From: Oxalobacteraceae bacterium
Lineage (GTDB): Bacteria; Pseudomonadota; Gammaproteobacteria; Burkholderiales; Burkholderiaceae_D
Length of the DNA: 53,332 nt
NCBI GenBank assembly: GCA_003537575.1
Contig: DPRS01000036.1
Location: 131,936-185,267, forward strand
Direction: 5' to 3'
Below the pieces are notes generated by a model. That model was given only the letters and a program-made list of their open reading frames with translations, searched no databases and was not told the origin of the DNA. How positions within the stretch are numbered: position 1 is the first letter of the stretch; each line of letters begins with the position of its first letter. Shown one piece after another: positions 1 to 8,364 of this stretch. The translations under genes were made by a program, and so were the position numbers.

Positions 1-1239
1 AAGGCGATCAAGGAAAACGGCGCCGTGGTGGCGTCCGGCGAGGCTGCCTGGCCCGAATTGCAAAAGCGGTTCGAGCGTGCCCGCGAACTGTTCAAGAAGA
101 TTCACCAGATCGAGAAGGATGACATCGGAAAAATCAATCATGGCATCGAGCAATTGCGGCTGGAACAGCGGCGCGCCGAAATCAAGGGCGCGCTGAGCGA
201 GTCCGACAAGGCCGGTCTGGCTGCGCGCAAACAGACGCTGGACGACCGCTTTGCCGCCCTGCAGAAGGAATTGCAGGACCTGCGCGCCGATATCGGCCGC
301 GACACGCTGGTGGCCGAAGTCATGGATGGCAAGGAAGTGGAGATCAAGCTGGCCATCGTGGCCGATGTTTATCGCTCCAATGCCATGAGCCTGACCGACA
401 AGATCGGCCACTATTTCAGCAAGATGGGCGAATTCGCCTTCGATGATCCGCGCGAAGCCAATACCGAAGGCGGCATCTTCCCGGCCATCTTCGGCACCGT
501 GCTGATGGTGATCATGATGTCGGTGATCGTCACGCCGCTGGGCGTGATGGCGGCGGTGTACATGCGCGAATATGCGAAACAAGGTCCGCTGATTCGCATG
601 ATCCGCATTTCGGTCAACAACCTCGCCGGAGTGCCCTCGATCGTGTACGGCGTGTTCGGCCTGGGGTTTTTCGTGTACTTCCTGGGTGGCAGCATCGACC
701 AGCTGTTCTTTGCCGAATCGCTGCCGGCGCCGACTTTCGGCAGCCCCGGCATCCTGTGGGCTTCCCTCACGCTGGCGCTCTTGACCCTGCCGGTAGTGAT
801 CGTCTCCACCGAGGAAGGCCTGTCGCGCGTGCCGCGCTCGGTGCGCGAAGGCAGCCTGGCGCTGGGCGCCACCAAGGCCGAAACGCTGTGGCGCACCGTG
901 CTGCCGATGACCGGCCCGGCCATGATGACCGGCCTGATCCTGGCGGTGGCGCGCGCCGCCGGCGAAGTCGCGCCGCTGATGCTGGTGGGCGTGGTCAAGC
1001 TGGCGCCGACCCTGCCGCTGGACGGTTATTTCCCCTTCATTCACCTGGAGCGCAAGTTCATGCATCTTGGCTTCCACATTTACGACGTCGGTTTCCAGAG
1101 TCCGAACGTCGAAGCTGCGCGTCCGCTGGTGTATGCCACCGCGCTGCTGCTGGTCATCGTCATCATGGCGCTGAACCTCGCTGCGATCCGTCTGCGCAAC
1201 CGCATGCGCGAAAAATATCGCGGCCTGGAATCGGTCTGA
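1..1239 (+). CDS. pstA: Phosphate ABC transporter permease PstA (5' partial)
   Basis: This is an inner-membrane permease subunit of the high-affinity phosphate importer PstSCAB. The reading frame is open from base 1, so the N terminus lies left of the window; the first possible internal start is a GTG at 25. The visible first 130 residues or so are a charged, partly coiled-coil extension typical of the long PstA form of proteobacteria. Membrane segments follow, beginning near the sequence FPAIFGTVLMVIMMSVIV. The permease EAA loop is visible as EGSLALGATKAETLWRTVLP, where PstB docks. pstB starts 46 bp downstream in the same direction, so the two are probably co-transcribed. The pstS and pstC genes would be expected just upstream. 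Confidence 0.93.
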   Translation, partial: KAIKENGAVVASGEAAWPELQKRFERARELFKKIHQIEKDDIGKINHGIEQLRLEQRRAEIKGALSESDKAGLAARKQTLDDRFAALQKELQDLRADIGRDTLVAEVMDGKEVEIKLAIVADVYRSNAMSLTDKIGHYFSKMGEFAFDDPREANTEGGIFPAIFGTVLMVIMMSVIVTPLGVMAAVYMREYAKQGPLIRMIRISVNNLAGVPSIVYGVFGLGFFVYFLGGSIDQLFFAESLPAPTFGSPGILWASLTLALLTLPVVIVSTEEGLSRVPRSVREGSLALGATKAETLWRTVLPMTGPAMMTGLILAVARAAGEVAPLMLVGVVKLAPTLPLDGYFPFIHLERKFMHLGFHIYDVGFQSPNVEAARPLVYATALLLVIVIMALNLAAIRLRNRMREKYRGLESV

Positions 1240-1285
1240 TCTGCGCCGAGACCAGCATACAAACGATCTTATTGAGGTAAATACT

Positions 1286-2137
1286 ATGAACATGCAAACC
1301 ACTCTCGAAGCCGCCCTGCCCCGCAGGAACATGGATGCGGCAATCGCCCAGCCCGCGGCCGGCGACGCTGGCCTGGCGGATCCGCACATCGCGCTGAAAG
1401 TCAGAAATGTCAACTTGTACTACGGCGATGCGCAGGCGCTTTATGACGTCAACATGGATATCCCGCGCGGCCAGGTGGTCGCCTTCATCGGCCCGTCCGG
1501 CTGCGGCAAATCGACCCTGCTGCGCTGCTTCAACCGCATGAACGACCTGGTCGACAACTGCCGTGTCGAAGGCCAGATCCTGGTCGACGGCAAGAACGTC
1601 TACGAACGCGGCGTCAACGTGGCCGACTTGCGCCGCCGTGTCGGCATGGTGTTCCAGAAGCCGAACCCCTTTCCCAAGTCGATCTATGAAAACGTCGCCT
1701 ATGGCTTGCGCCTGCTGGGCATCAAGGATCGCGCCACGCTTGATGAAAACATCGAGCGCGCCCTGCGTCAGGCTGCGCTGTGGGATGAAGTCAAGGATCG
1801 CCTCCACAGCAGCGGCCTGTCGCTGTCGGGCGGCCAGCAGCAGCGCCTGGTGATCGCCCGTGCGGTGGCGCTGGAGCCGGAAATCCTGCTGCTGGACGAG
1901 CCCTGCTCGGCGCTCGACCCGATCGCCACCGCGAAGGTGGAAAACCTGCTGGACGAACTGAAGAGCAAGTACACCATCGTCATCGTCACCCACAACATGC
2001 AACAGGCTGCGCGCGTGTCCGATTACACCGGCTTCATGTTCATGGGCAAGCTGATCGAATTCAACGAGACTCAGCAGATGTTCACCCAGCCAAACAACCA
2101 GCAAACGCTGGACTACATCACCGGCCGTTTCGGCTGA
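1286..2137 (+). CDS. pstB: Phosphate ABC transporter ATP-binding protein PstB
   Basis: This is the cytoplasmic ATPase that powers phosphate uptake through PstA/PstC. The 283-residue product has Walker A GPSGCGKST at about 69-77, the ABC signature LSGGQ at about 180-184, Walker B ILLLDEP at about 200-206 and the H-loop VTHN further on. A GAGG Shine-Dalgarno sequence at 1274-1277 supports the ATG at 1286. The first 30 or so residues form an extension before the ABC domain, and an internal start cannot be excluded. The gene sits between pstA and phoU in the canonical pst order. Confidence 0.96.
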   Translation: MNMQTTLEAALPRRNMDAAIAQPAAGDAGLADPHIALKVRNVNLYYGDAQALYDVNMDIPRGQVVAFIGPSGCGKSTLLRCFNRMNDLVDNCRVEGQILVDGKNVYERGVNVADLRRRVGMVFQKPNPFPKSIYENVAYGLRLLGIKDRATLDENIERALRQAALWDEVKDRLHSSGLSLSGGQQQRLVIARAVALEPEILLLDEPCSALDPIATAKVENLLDELKSKYTIVIVTHNMQQAARVSDYTGFMFMGKLIEFNETQQMFTQPNNQQTLDYITGRFG

Positions 2138-2169
2138 TTCATACGGAACCGATTACTGGAAAGAATGCA

Positions 2170-2859
2170 ATGACCAACCCGCATATCGTCAAATCCTATG
2201 ACCTCGAATTGCAGACGCTGACATCCAGCGTCGGCGCCATGGGGGATTTCGCCAGCGTGCAGTTTGCCGACGCTGTCCAGGCGTTGCTGGCCCGCGACGT
2301 CGTGCTGGCATGGCGCGTGATCGAACAGGACCGCATGGTCGACGCGCTGCGGCGCGACCTGTCGGCGTCAGCCGCCACGGTGATCGCGCGCCGCCAGCCG
2401 GTGGCCAACGACCTCGATGAAGTGCTGGCAGAACTGCGCATCGTCGAAGACCTGGAACGCATCGGCGACCTGGCGAAAAACATTGCCCGGCGTGCCACCA
2501 CCATTGCCGGCGAATCCGTCGAAGCGGTTCCCGCAGAAATCGCCGGCAAGATGCGACGCCTGGCTGCGCTGACTGCCGAACAGCTGCGCAATGCCATCGA
2601 TGTCTACATTTCTCGCGACGCCGACAAGGCGCAAGAAATGGACCGGGACGACGACCAGATCGACGCCTTGCATGCGGAAATCTTTGCCGACATTATCGCC
2701 CTGATGAACGCCAGCCAGCCGCAAGTCGTGAGCCTGGTGCATCTGCTGTTCTGCGCGAAGAACATCGAGCGCATCGCCGATCATGCCACGCATATCGCCG
2801 AGGTGGCATTCCAGGCCGCCAGTGGACAGCCTCAGCCGCGGCGCATCGGCAGCGAGTAA
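2170..2859 (+). CDS. phoU: Phosphate signalling protein PhoU
   Basis: PhoU is a cytoplasmic negative regulator that links the Pst transporter to the PhoR/PhoB two-component system and damps phosphate uptake when phosphate is plentiful. The 229-residue protein shows the two-repeat all-helical PhoU fold. Conserved segments are visible in both halves, for example DLERIGDLAKNIARRA in the first and NIERIADHATHIAEVAF in the second; these E/D-rich motifs bind metal in the family. It follows pstB by 32 bp in the same direction, the usual pstSCAB-phoU order. Confidence 0.96.
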   Translation: MTNPHIVKSYDLELQTLTSSVGAMGDFASVQFADAVQALLARDVVLAWRVIEQDRMVDALRRDLSASAATVIARRQPVANDLDEVLAELRIVEDLERIGDLAKNIARRATTIAGESVEAVPAEIAGKMRRLAALTAEQLRNAIDVYISRDADKAQEMDRDDDQIDALHAEIFADIIALMNASQPQVVSLVHLLFCAKNIERIADHATHIAEVAFQAASGQPQPRRIGSE

Positions 2860-2877
2860 ACAATTGATCCGCAGGAT

Positions 2878-3486
2878 ATGAGCCTAGCAATACCCGGGCA
2901 ATTCGCCGACGCATTGCCGGCCAGTGCCGCAGCGGAAGCCGCCGGCACTGGCCCGATTCCGGCTTACCGAATCCTCCTGCATCATGACGGCCGGGCTTAT
3001 GTCGCCGAAGTTCCCGAGCTGCCAGCCTGCAGGGGCATGGGCGCGAATCCGGCAGCCGCGCTGCAGGCTTCGCAGGAAGCCATTGCGGCATGGCTGCAGC
3101 GGGCGGCTCGGAGCGGAGCGGAACCGCCGGCGCTGCTGGCGCCTGCCGACCTGGCCAGGTCGGTCAGGGAGCGCCTTGCCGCCGCCATGCCGGAACAAAG
3201 ACATGCCCTGCGCATGTCGCCGGTCAAGCTTTTGCTGGTCAAAAAATTCGGCAAGATGTCCAACCGCGAATTGGCTGGCCGCATCGGCCTGGTCGGCCGC
3301 GATGCGCCGACCATGCTGTCAGCCGCGGCTTCCGGCAAGGGCACGCGCAAGGCGCGTTGCGCCATTGCGCTGGCCCTCGAGCAATTGCCATCCCGCCTGT
3401 GGCCGGACCGTCCGGCTGCGATTTGCCAGGATGACGACGACATGTTTTGCCGCGCCAAGCGGCCTGGCTTCGATCCGTGTGCCTAG
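2878..3486 (+). CDS. HicB-like domain protein, orphan antitoxin-like regulator
   Basis: The 202-residue protein starts 18 bp after phoU. Residues of about 29-85 (YRILLHHDGRAYVAEVPELP through AIAAWLQRA) match the HicB antitoxin fold: a beta strand with aromatic residue, an EVPELPAC-like turn, a GxNPAAAL helix and an AIAAWL helix. The C-terminal half (NRELAGRIGLVGRDAPTMLS and IALALEQLPSRLWPDR) looks like a helix-turn-helix DNA-binding region. HicB partners are usually small HicA RNases encoded next door; none was seen here, so it is either an orphan antitoxin or a regulator. Its position between phoU and phoX suggests co-transcription with the pst operon. No specific target can be named. Confidence 0.7.
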   Translation: MSLAIPGQFADALPASAAAEAAGTGPIPAYRILLHHDGRAYVAEVPELPACRGMGANPAAALQASQEAIAAWLQRAARSGAEPPALLAPADLARSVRERLAAAMPEQRHALRMSPVKLLLVKKFGKMSNRELAGRIGLVGRDAPTMLSAAASGKGTRKARCAIALALEQLPSRLWPDRPAAICQDDDDMFCRAKRPGFDPCA

Positions 3487-3549
3487 CCATCGCTGGCGCC
3501 TCGCAACATGCGACGATCGGAACATGCTGATGCGCTTCATCATGCATGC

Positions 3550-3605
3550 CTGTCATATTCCTGTCACCGCAGCGTCACTCCGGCGTCATGTTTCAAAATT
3601 ACACT
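3550..3605 (+). promoter_or_regulatory. Tandem PhoB boxes and -10 element of phoX
   Basis: Four 11-bp units run head to tail: CTGTCATATTC at 3550, CTGTCACCGCA at 3561, GCGTCACTCCG at 3572 and GCGTCATGTTT at 3583. The first pair closely matches the PhoB box consensus, and the second pair is a weaker copy in perfect phase. Exactly 10 nt after the last half-site is TACACT (3600-3605), the position of the -10 in the E. coli phoA promoter. Transcription would start near 3612 and give a leader of about 33 nt to the ATG at 3645. Confidence 0.85.
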
Positions 3606-3644
3606 CTTCCGGCTACCACTCTCACCCTAACCGGAGGAAAATGC

Positions 3645-5933
3645 ATGAACAAGCCCAAGGATCTACCGCTCACCGCGATCGATGCTGACGACATTGGTCA
3701 CAACAATTCCAGCAATACCGATTTCAGCGAAATTCTTAATGCTCGCATCAGCCGCCGCAACATGCTGCGTGGAGGCGCGGTATCTGCTGCCAGCGCCCTG
3801 TTCGGTTCGATCGGCTTGTCGGCCTGCGGCGGCGGCAGCGATGTCGTCTCTTCCACCCCGGCGCCTGCCACGCCAGCCCTACCCGCTGAAAAACTGCTGG
3901 GTTTTACTGCTGTAGGGAAGAGCCTGGCTGACAGCGTCGTCGTACCCGCCGGCTATACTGCTTCGGTGATCTATGCGCTCGGCGATCCGCTCGCCGCTGC
4001 CACTCCAGCCTACAACAACGACGGTTCCGATACCGACTTCGAAAACCGTGCAGGCGACCACCACGACGGCATGGAATGGTTCGGCCTTGGCGCGGACGGC
4101 AAGCCTTCCGCCATCTCGGTGGATCGCGGCTTGCTGGGCATGAATCACGAAGCCACGACCGATGAAACTCTGTCGTCCTTGTTCCTGCATGCCAATGGCG
4201 GCACCACCACCTTGCCTCGTCCCGTAGTAGAAACGGACAAGGAAGTGGCCATCCATGGCGTGTCCTTCGTCGAAGTGCGCAAGGCCGCAGGAAAATGGGA
4301 ATACGTCAAGGGTTCAGATTTCAATCGCCGCATTACTCCGCTGACTGAAATCGACTTTGCCGGCGTGGCGCGTGGCAATCCCTTGCTGGTGACCAAATAC
4401 TCGGCCACTGGCACCAAGACCCGCGGCACGATCAACAACTGCGGCACCGGCAAGACGCCATGGGGCACCCTTCTGACCGGCGAAGAGAATTTCAACGGCT
4501 ACTTTGCGCGCAATGCCGGCGACATCGCCAATCGCGGCGGCGACACGGCAAAGGGCAATGTATCGCTGCGCCGCTACGGCGCCGATCCACGCGCGCAATC
4601 CGGCAAAACCGCTGCCAACGCCTACTCCAGTCGCCACGGCTGGGAAACCGCCGGCGCCGACGACAAGTATGCGCGCTGGAACATCAGCCAGATTGGCGCC
4701 GCCAGCACCGATGACTACCGCAATGAATTGAACACCTTCGGCTACATTGTCGAGATCGATGCCTACGACAAGACCAAGCTGGCCAAGAAGCGCACCGGCC
4801 TGGGCCGTTTTGCCCATGAAAGCGCGGCCTTCTGCGTGCCGGCAGAAGGCAAGCCGCTCGCCGTCTATATGGGCGACGATGCCCGCGGCGAATACATCTA
4901 CAAGTGGGTTTCAACCGTCAACTGGACCGCTGCCGACGCCAATCCGGCCGACCGCATGGTCACCGGCGACAAATACCTGGACAACGGCAAGCTGTATGTG
5001 GCCAAGTTCGATGCCGACGGCACCGGTCAATGGCTGGAGCTGTCGATCACCAACCCCGCCATCGCAGGCTATGCTACCTATGCCTTCGCCGATCAGGGCG
5101 ACGTCGTCGTGAATGCCCGCCTGGCGGCAGATGCGGCCGGCGCCACCAAGATGGACCGCCCGGAATGGTGCTCGGTCAACCCGGCAAATGGCGAAATCTA
5201 CTATGCCCTGACCAATAACACCAGCCGTCGCGTCGAACCCTCGAGCTCCTCACAGTTTGCGCCTGACAGCGCCAATCCGCGCGTCTATACCGACATCAAG
5301 GGGACCTCGACCACGCAGCAAGGCAACCCGAACGGCCACATCCTGCGCCTGAAGGAAGCCGCCGCCGGATCCGCGGCCACCAGCTTCACCTGGGACGTCT
5401 ACCTGTTCGGCGCGGAATCGATCGCGGACACCGGCAAGATCAACCTGTCGAGCCTGACTTCCGACCAGGATTTCTCCAGCCCGGACGGCCTGGTGTTCAG
5501 CAAGAGCACCGGCATCTGCTGGTTCCAGACCGACGATGGCGCCTACACCGACGTCACCAACTGCATGATGCTGGCAGGATTGCCCGGCCAGGTCGGAGAC
5601 GGCGCCAAGAAGACGCTGAGCTACACCAAGGGGGACGGCAGCCAGCTGAACGTGGACACCTATGTCGGCAAGGCGCCGACTGCGGATACCCTCAAGCGCT
5701 TCCTGGTCGGTCCGAAGGCTTGCGAAATTACCGGCCTGTGCGAAACGCCTGACGGCAAGGCGATTTTCGTCAACATCCAGCACCCGGGCGAAACCACGAA
5801 GACGGCTGATGTCGGCGACCCGACCAAGTACACCAGCAAGTGGCCGAGCAACGCCGGCTATGGCCTTGGCCAGCGTCCCCGCTCCGCCACCATCGTCATT
5901 ACCAAGAATGACGGCGGCCGTATCGGCAGCTGA
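3645..5933 (+). CDS. phoX: PhoX-type alkaline phosphatase, Tat-exported (DUF839 family)
   Basis: This is a predicted extracytoplasmic phosphomonoesterase that releases phosphate from organic esters during phosphate limitation; PhoX family enzymes use calcium and iron. The ATG at 3645 is chosen because GGAGGA lies at 3633-3638 and because an upstream in-frame ATG (3546) lies inside the PhoB-box promoter. The product is 762 residues. A twin-arginine motif SRRNML is at 36-41, and a hydrophobic stretch follows with LSAC at 58-61, which also fits a lipobox, so the mature protein may be a Tat-exported lipoprotein beginning at Cys61. PhoX-type segments such as GLGRFAHESAAFCVP and MGDDARGEYIYKWVS are visible. 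The last part (SPDGLVFSKSTGICWFQTDDG) matches the family C terminus. Confidence 0.9.
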   Translation: MNKPKDLPLTAIDADDIGHNNSSNTDFSEILNARISRRNMLRGGAVSAASALFGSIGLSACGGGSDVVSSTPAPATPALPAEKLLGFTAVGKSLADSVVVPAGYTASVIYALGDPLAAATPAYNNDGSDTDFENRAGDHHDGMEWFGLGADGKPSAISVDRGLLGMNHEATTDETLSSLFLHANGGTTTLPRPVVETDKEVAIHGVSFVEVRKAAGKWEYVKGSDFNRRITPLTEIDFAGVARGNPLLVTKYSATGTKTRGTINNCGTGKTPWGTLLTGEENFNGYFARNAGDIANRGGDTAKGNVSLRRYGADPRAQSGKTAANAYSSRHGWETAGADDKYARWNISQIGAASTDDYRNELNTFGYIVEIDAYDKTKLAKKRTGLGRFAHESAAFCVPAEGKPLAVYMGDDARGEYIYKWVSTVNWTAADANPADRMVTGDKYLDNGKLYVAKFDADGTGQWLELSITNPAIAGYATYAFADQGDVVVNARLAADAAGATKMDRPEWCSVNPANGEIYYALTNNTSRRVEPSSSSQFAPDSANPRVYTDIKGTSTTQQGNPNGHILRLKEAAAGSAATSFTWDVYLFGAESIADTGKINLSSLTSDQDFSSPDGLVFSKSTGICWFQTDDGAYTDVTNCMMLAGLPGQVGDGAKKTLSYTKGDGSQLNVDTYVGKAPTADTLKRFLVGPKACEITGLCETPDGKAIFVNIQHPGETTKTADVGDPTKYTSKWPSNAGYGLGQRPRSATIVITKNDGGRIGS

Positions 5934-5959
5934 TCCGCCACCGCGCTAATAAGGCCGTC

Positions 5960-6004
5960 AACGGGCTACGGTACGCACAACTGCCGTAGCCCGTTATTCT
6001 TTCT
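5960..6004 (+). terminator. Rho-independent terminator after phoX
   Basis: A perfect 12-bp inverted repeat, AACGGGCTACGG (5960-5971) and CCGTAGCCCGTT (5984-5995), with a 12-nt loop is followed by a T-rich run (ATTCTTTCT). It lies 27 bp after the phoX stop codon and separates phoX from the ppk promoter. The rest of the 304-bp gap to ppk holds the ppk promoter and leader. Confidence 0.85.
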
Positions 6005-6070
6005 ACAGGCATTCGCTGGCGGCAAATGTCCTTTTCCCCATCGCGCCACCTGAGAGAAATGCCCGGAAGC

Positions 6071-6104
6071 ACGTCATTAATCCGTCATATTTCTTTATTA
6101 CAAT
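6071..6104 (+). promoter_or_regulatory. PhoB box and -10 element of ppk
   Basis: Half-sites ACGTCAT (6071-6077) and CCGTCAT (6082-6088) lie 11 bp apart with the AT-rich spacer TAAT. Exactly 10 nt further is TACAAT (6099-6104), five of six matches to the sigma-70 -10. This is the geometry of a class of PhoB-activated promoters. The predicted start is near 6111. Confidence 0.8.
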
Positions 6105-6110
6105 TTAGTA

Positions 6111-6237
6111 AATTTCGCCAGTTTCGACTCACGCTGCGCCATTTGGCCCATGTAGTATTATCAACCATGAATTTTGTCACCTCGCATGCCAGCAAAAGTC
6201 GCTGCTTCCCGTGACAAGACCCTGACAGCGCAGTTTT
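6111..6237 (+). other. Predicted ppk 5' leader with a possible 15-codon upstream ORF
   Basis: If transcription starts near 6111, ppk has a leader of about 127 nt. It contains a short reading frame from ATG 6167 to the stop ending at 6214 (15 residues, beginning MNFVTSHAS), 23 nt before the ppk start. No clear Shine-Dalgarno sequence precedes either frame. Whether the short frame is translated cannot be judged. Confidence 0.25.
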
Positions 6238-8361
6238 ATGCCAACACCGACAAGCCGCATGGATCAACCCGTAAAAGCCACTCGCAAGCACGCCTTCGTT
6301 CCCGATACCGCAGAGATTTTCCTCAATCGCGAGCTGTCGCAACTGGCCTTCAACCGCCGCGTGCTGGCACAGGCCGAAGATCCGGACACCCCCTTGCTGG
6401 AACGCCTGCGCTTCCTGTGCATCGTCAGCAGCAATCTCGATGAATTTTTCGAAGTGCGCATCGCCAGCCTGCTGGCGCAAAACCAGCGCGACGGCAACAA
6501 GCCAGGCTCGCCGGCCGCGCTCGAACCCCTGGATCGCATCGGCGAGGAATGCCATCAGCTGGTCGAGCGGCAGTATGCCGTCCTCAACCAGGAAATCCTG
6601 CCGCAGCTGGCCTCCCACGGCATCAGCCTGCTGCGCCACCAGGACCGCAATGAAGCGCAGCGGGCCTGGGTCAAATCCTATTTCGAACGCGAGGTGCGGC
6701 CGCTGCTGACGCCGATCGGCCTCGATCCGGCCCATCCCTTTCCGCAAGTAGTCAACAAGAGCCTGAATTTCATCGTTGAACTGGCAGGCAAGGATGCCTT
6801 CGGCCGCAGCACCGCGATCGCCATTCTCAAGGCGCCGCGAGTGCTGCCGCGCATTATCAAGCTGCCGCCGGAACTGTGCGAAGGCGGCATGGCATTCTGC
6901 CTGCTGTCGTCGGTGATCCACGCGCATGTTTCCGACCTGTTCGCCGGCCGCGAAGTGCTGGGATATTCGCAGTTCCGCGTCACCCGCAACAGCGACCTGT
7001 GGGTCGACGACGAGGAAGTCAAGAACCTGCGCGAGGCCCTGCAAAGCGAATTGCAGACGCGGCCCTTCGGCTTTGCCGTGCGGCTGGAGGTGGCGAAGAA
7101 TTGCCCCGAACATCTCTCGCAATTCCTGCTGGACCAATTCGATATCCCATCGCATCGGCTCTACAACGTCGACGGCCCGGTGAACATGGTGCGCCTGCTC
7201 GAACTGGTCGATTACGTCAGTGCGCCGGCGCTGCGCTTTGCGCCCTTTACCCCATCCTTTCCGGCGCGCCTGTCGGACGGCAGCATTTTCTCCATCCTCA
7301 GCAAGCAGGATGTGCTGCTGCACCATCCCTTCCAGTCCTTTCAGCCGGTGGTCGATTTCATCCGCTGCGCCTCCGCGGATCCGAATGTCCTGGCGATCAA
7401 GCAGACGATTTACCGCACCGGCATGAATTCAGACCTGATGGAAGCGCTCATTGCGGCGGCCCAGCATGGCAAGGAAGTCACCGTGGTGGTCGAATTGATG
7501 GCGCGCTTCGATGAAGAAGCGAATATCAACTGGGCCGAGCGCCTGGAGCGCGTCGGCGCCCAGGTGGTGTATGGCGTGGTGGGCCTGAAGACCCATGCCA
7601 AGCTGGCCCTGGTGCTGCGCCGCGAAGAAGGCAGCCTGCGCTATTACGCTCATCTCGGCACCGGCAATTACCATCCGACCACCACCAAGTTCTACACCGA
7701 TTTCGGCCTTCTGACGGCGCGGCCGGAACTGACGCACGATGTCAATGAAGTGTTTCTGCACCTGACCAGCCTGGCCAAGCCGAAGAAGCTCGGCCACCTG
7801 TGGCTGGCGCCGTTCACGCTGCAAAAAGAATTGATCCGCGCGATCCAGAACGAAGCCCGGATCGCCCGCGACGGCCGCCCGGGGCGCATCATCGCCAAGA
7901 TGAATGCGTTGCTGGACGAATCGGTGATACGCGCGCTGTACGGCGCTTCCGCCGCCGGCGTCAAGATCGACCTGATCGTGCGCGGCGCCTGCGCCTTGCG
8001 TCCGGGTGTGCCGGGCCTGTCGGAAAACATCCGCGTGCGCTCGATCATCGGCCGCTTCCTGGAGCATAGCCGGATCTTTTACTTCCGCAACGACCTGTCG
8101 CACGACGTCTACCTGTCCAGCGCCGACTGGATGAGCCGCAACCTGTTCCGGCGCATCGAAGTCGCCTTCCCGGTGCTCGACAAGACGCTCAAGAAGCGCG
8201 TGATTAGCGAAGGCTTGAATCCCTATGTGAAGGATAACCTGAATGCCTGGGAACTCGATGCGGATGGCGGCTATCATCACAAGAAGCCGCGTGCCAAGCA
8301 AAAGCCCTTTGGCGCGCAACAATACCTGATGCAAACCGTGGGCTCACCTTTGTCCAAATAA
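6238..8361 (+). CDS. ppk: Polyphosphate kinase 1
   Basis: Ppk1 reversibly polymerises the gamma-phosphate of ATP into polyphosphate. The 707-residue protein begins its conserved N domain at FLNRELSQLAFNRRVLAQA. The autophosphorylated histidine region HLGTGNYHPTTTKFYTDFGL is present with the catalytic His at about residue 472, and the second conserved histidine lies in IIGRFLEHSRIFYF. Conserved SSADWMSRNL lies near the end. A second in-frame ATG at 6259 (MDQPVKATRK) is an equally plausible start because neither has a good ribosome-binding site. sixA follows after only 3 bp. A PhoB-type promoter lies upstream, which fits polyphosphate formation under phosphate stress. Confidence 0.96.
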   Translation: MPTPTSRMDQPVKATRKHAFVPDTAEIFLNRELSQLAFNRRVLAQAEDPDTPLLERLRFLCIVSSNLDEFFEVRIASLLAQNQRDGNKPGSPAALEPLDRIGEECHQLVERQYAVLNQEILPQLASHGISLLRHQDRNEAQRAWVKSYFEREVRPLLTPIGLDPAHPFPQVVNKSLNFIVELAGKDAFGRSTAIAILKAPRVLPRIIKLPPELCEGGMAFCLLSSVIHAHVSDLFAGREVLGYSQFRVTRNSDLWVDDEEVKNLREALQSELQTRPFGFAVRLEVAKNCPEHLSQFLLDQFDIPSHRLYNVDGPVNMVRLLELVDYVSAPALRFAPFTPSFPARLSDGSIFSILSKQDVLLHHPFQSFQPVVDFIRCASADPNVLAIKQTIYRTGMNSDLMEALIAAAQHGKEVTVVVELMARFDEEANINWAERLERVGAQVVYGVVGLKTHAKLALVLRREEGSLRYYAHLGTGNYHPTTTKFYTDFGLLTARPELTHDVNEVFLHLTSLAKPKKLGHLWLAPFTLQKELIRAIQNEARIARDGRPGRIIAKMNALLDESVIRALYGASAAGVKIDLIVRGACALRPGVPGLSENIRVRSIIGRFLEHSRIFYFRNDLSHDVYLSSADWMSRNLFRRIEVAFPVLDKTLKKRVISEGLNPYVKDNLNAWELDADGGYHHKKPRAKQKPFGAQQYLMQTVGSPLSK

Positions 8362-8364
8362 ACC

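Noticed and set aside
2878..3486. Complete HicAB toxin-antitoxin module
   Set aside because: No HicA-sized frame with HicA features was seen next to the HicB-like gene on either strand.
3546..3644. N-terminal extension of phoX from an upstream in-frame ATG
   Set aside because: This segment is the PhoB-box promoter; ATG 3645 has a strong ribosome-binding site and begins a sensible Tat signal peptide.
6085..7326. 413-codon minus-strand frame opposite ppk
   Set aside because: Shadow of ppk; it would also cover the ppk promoter and leader.
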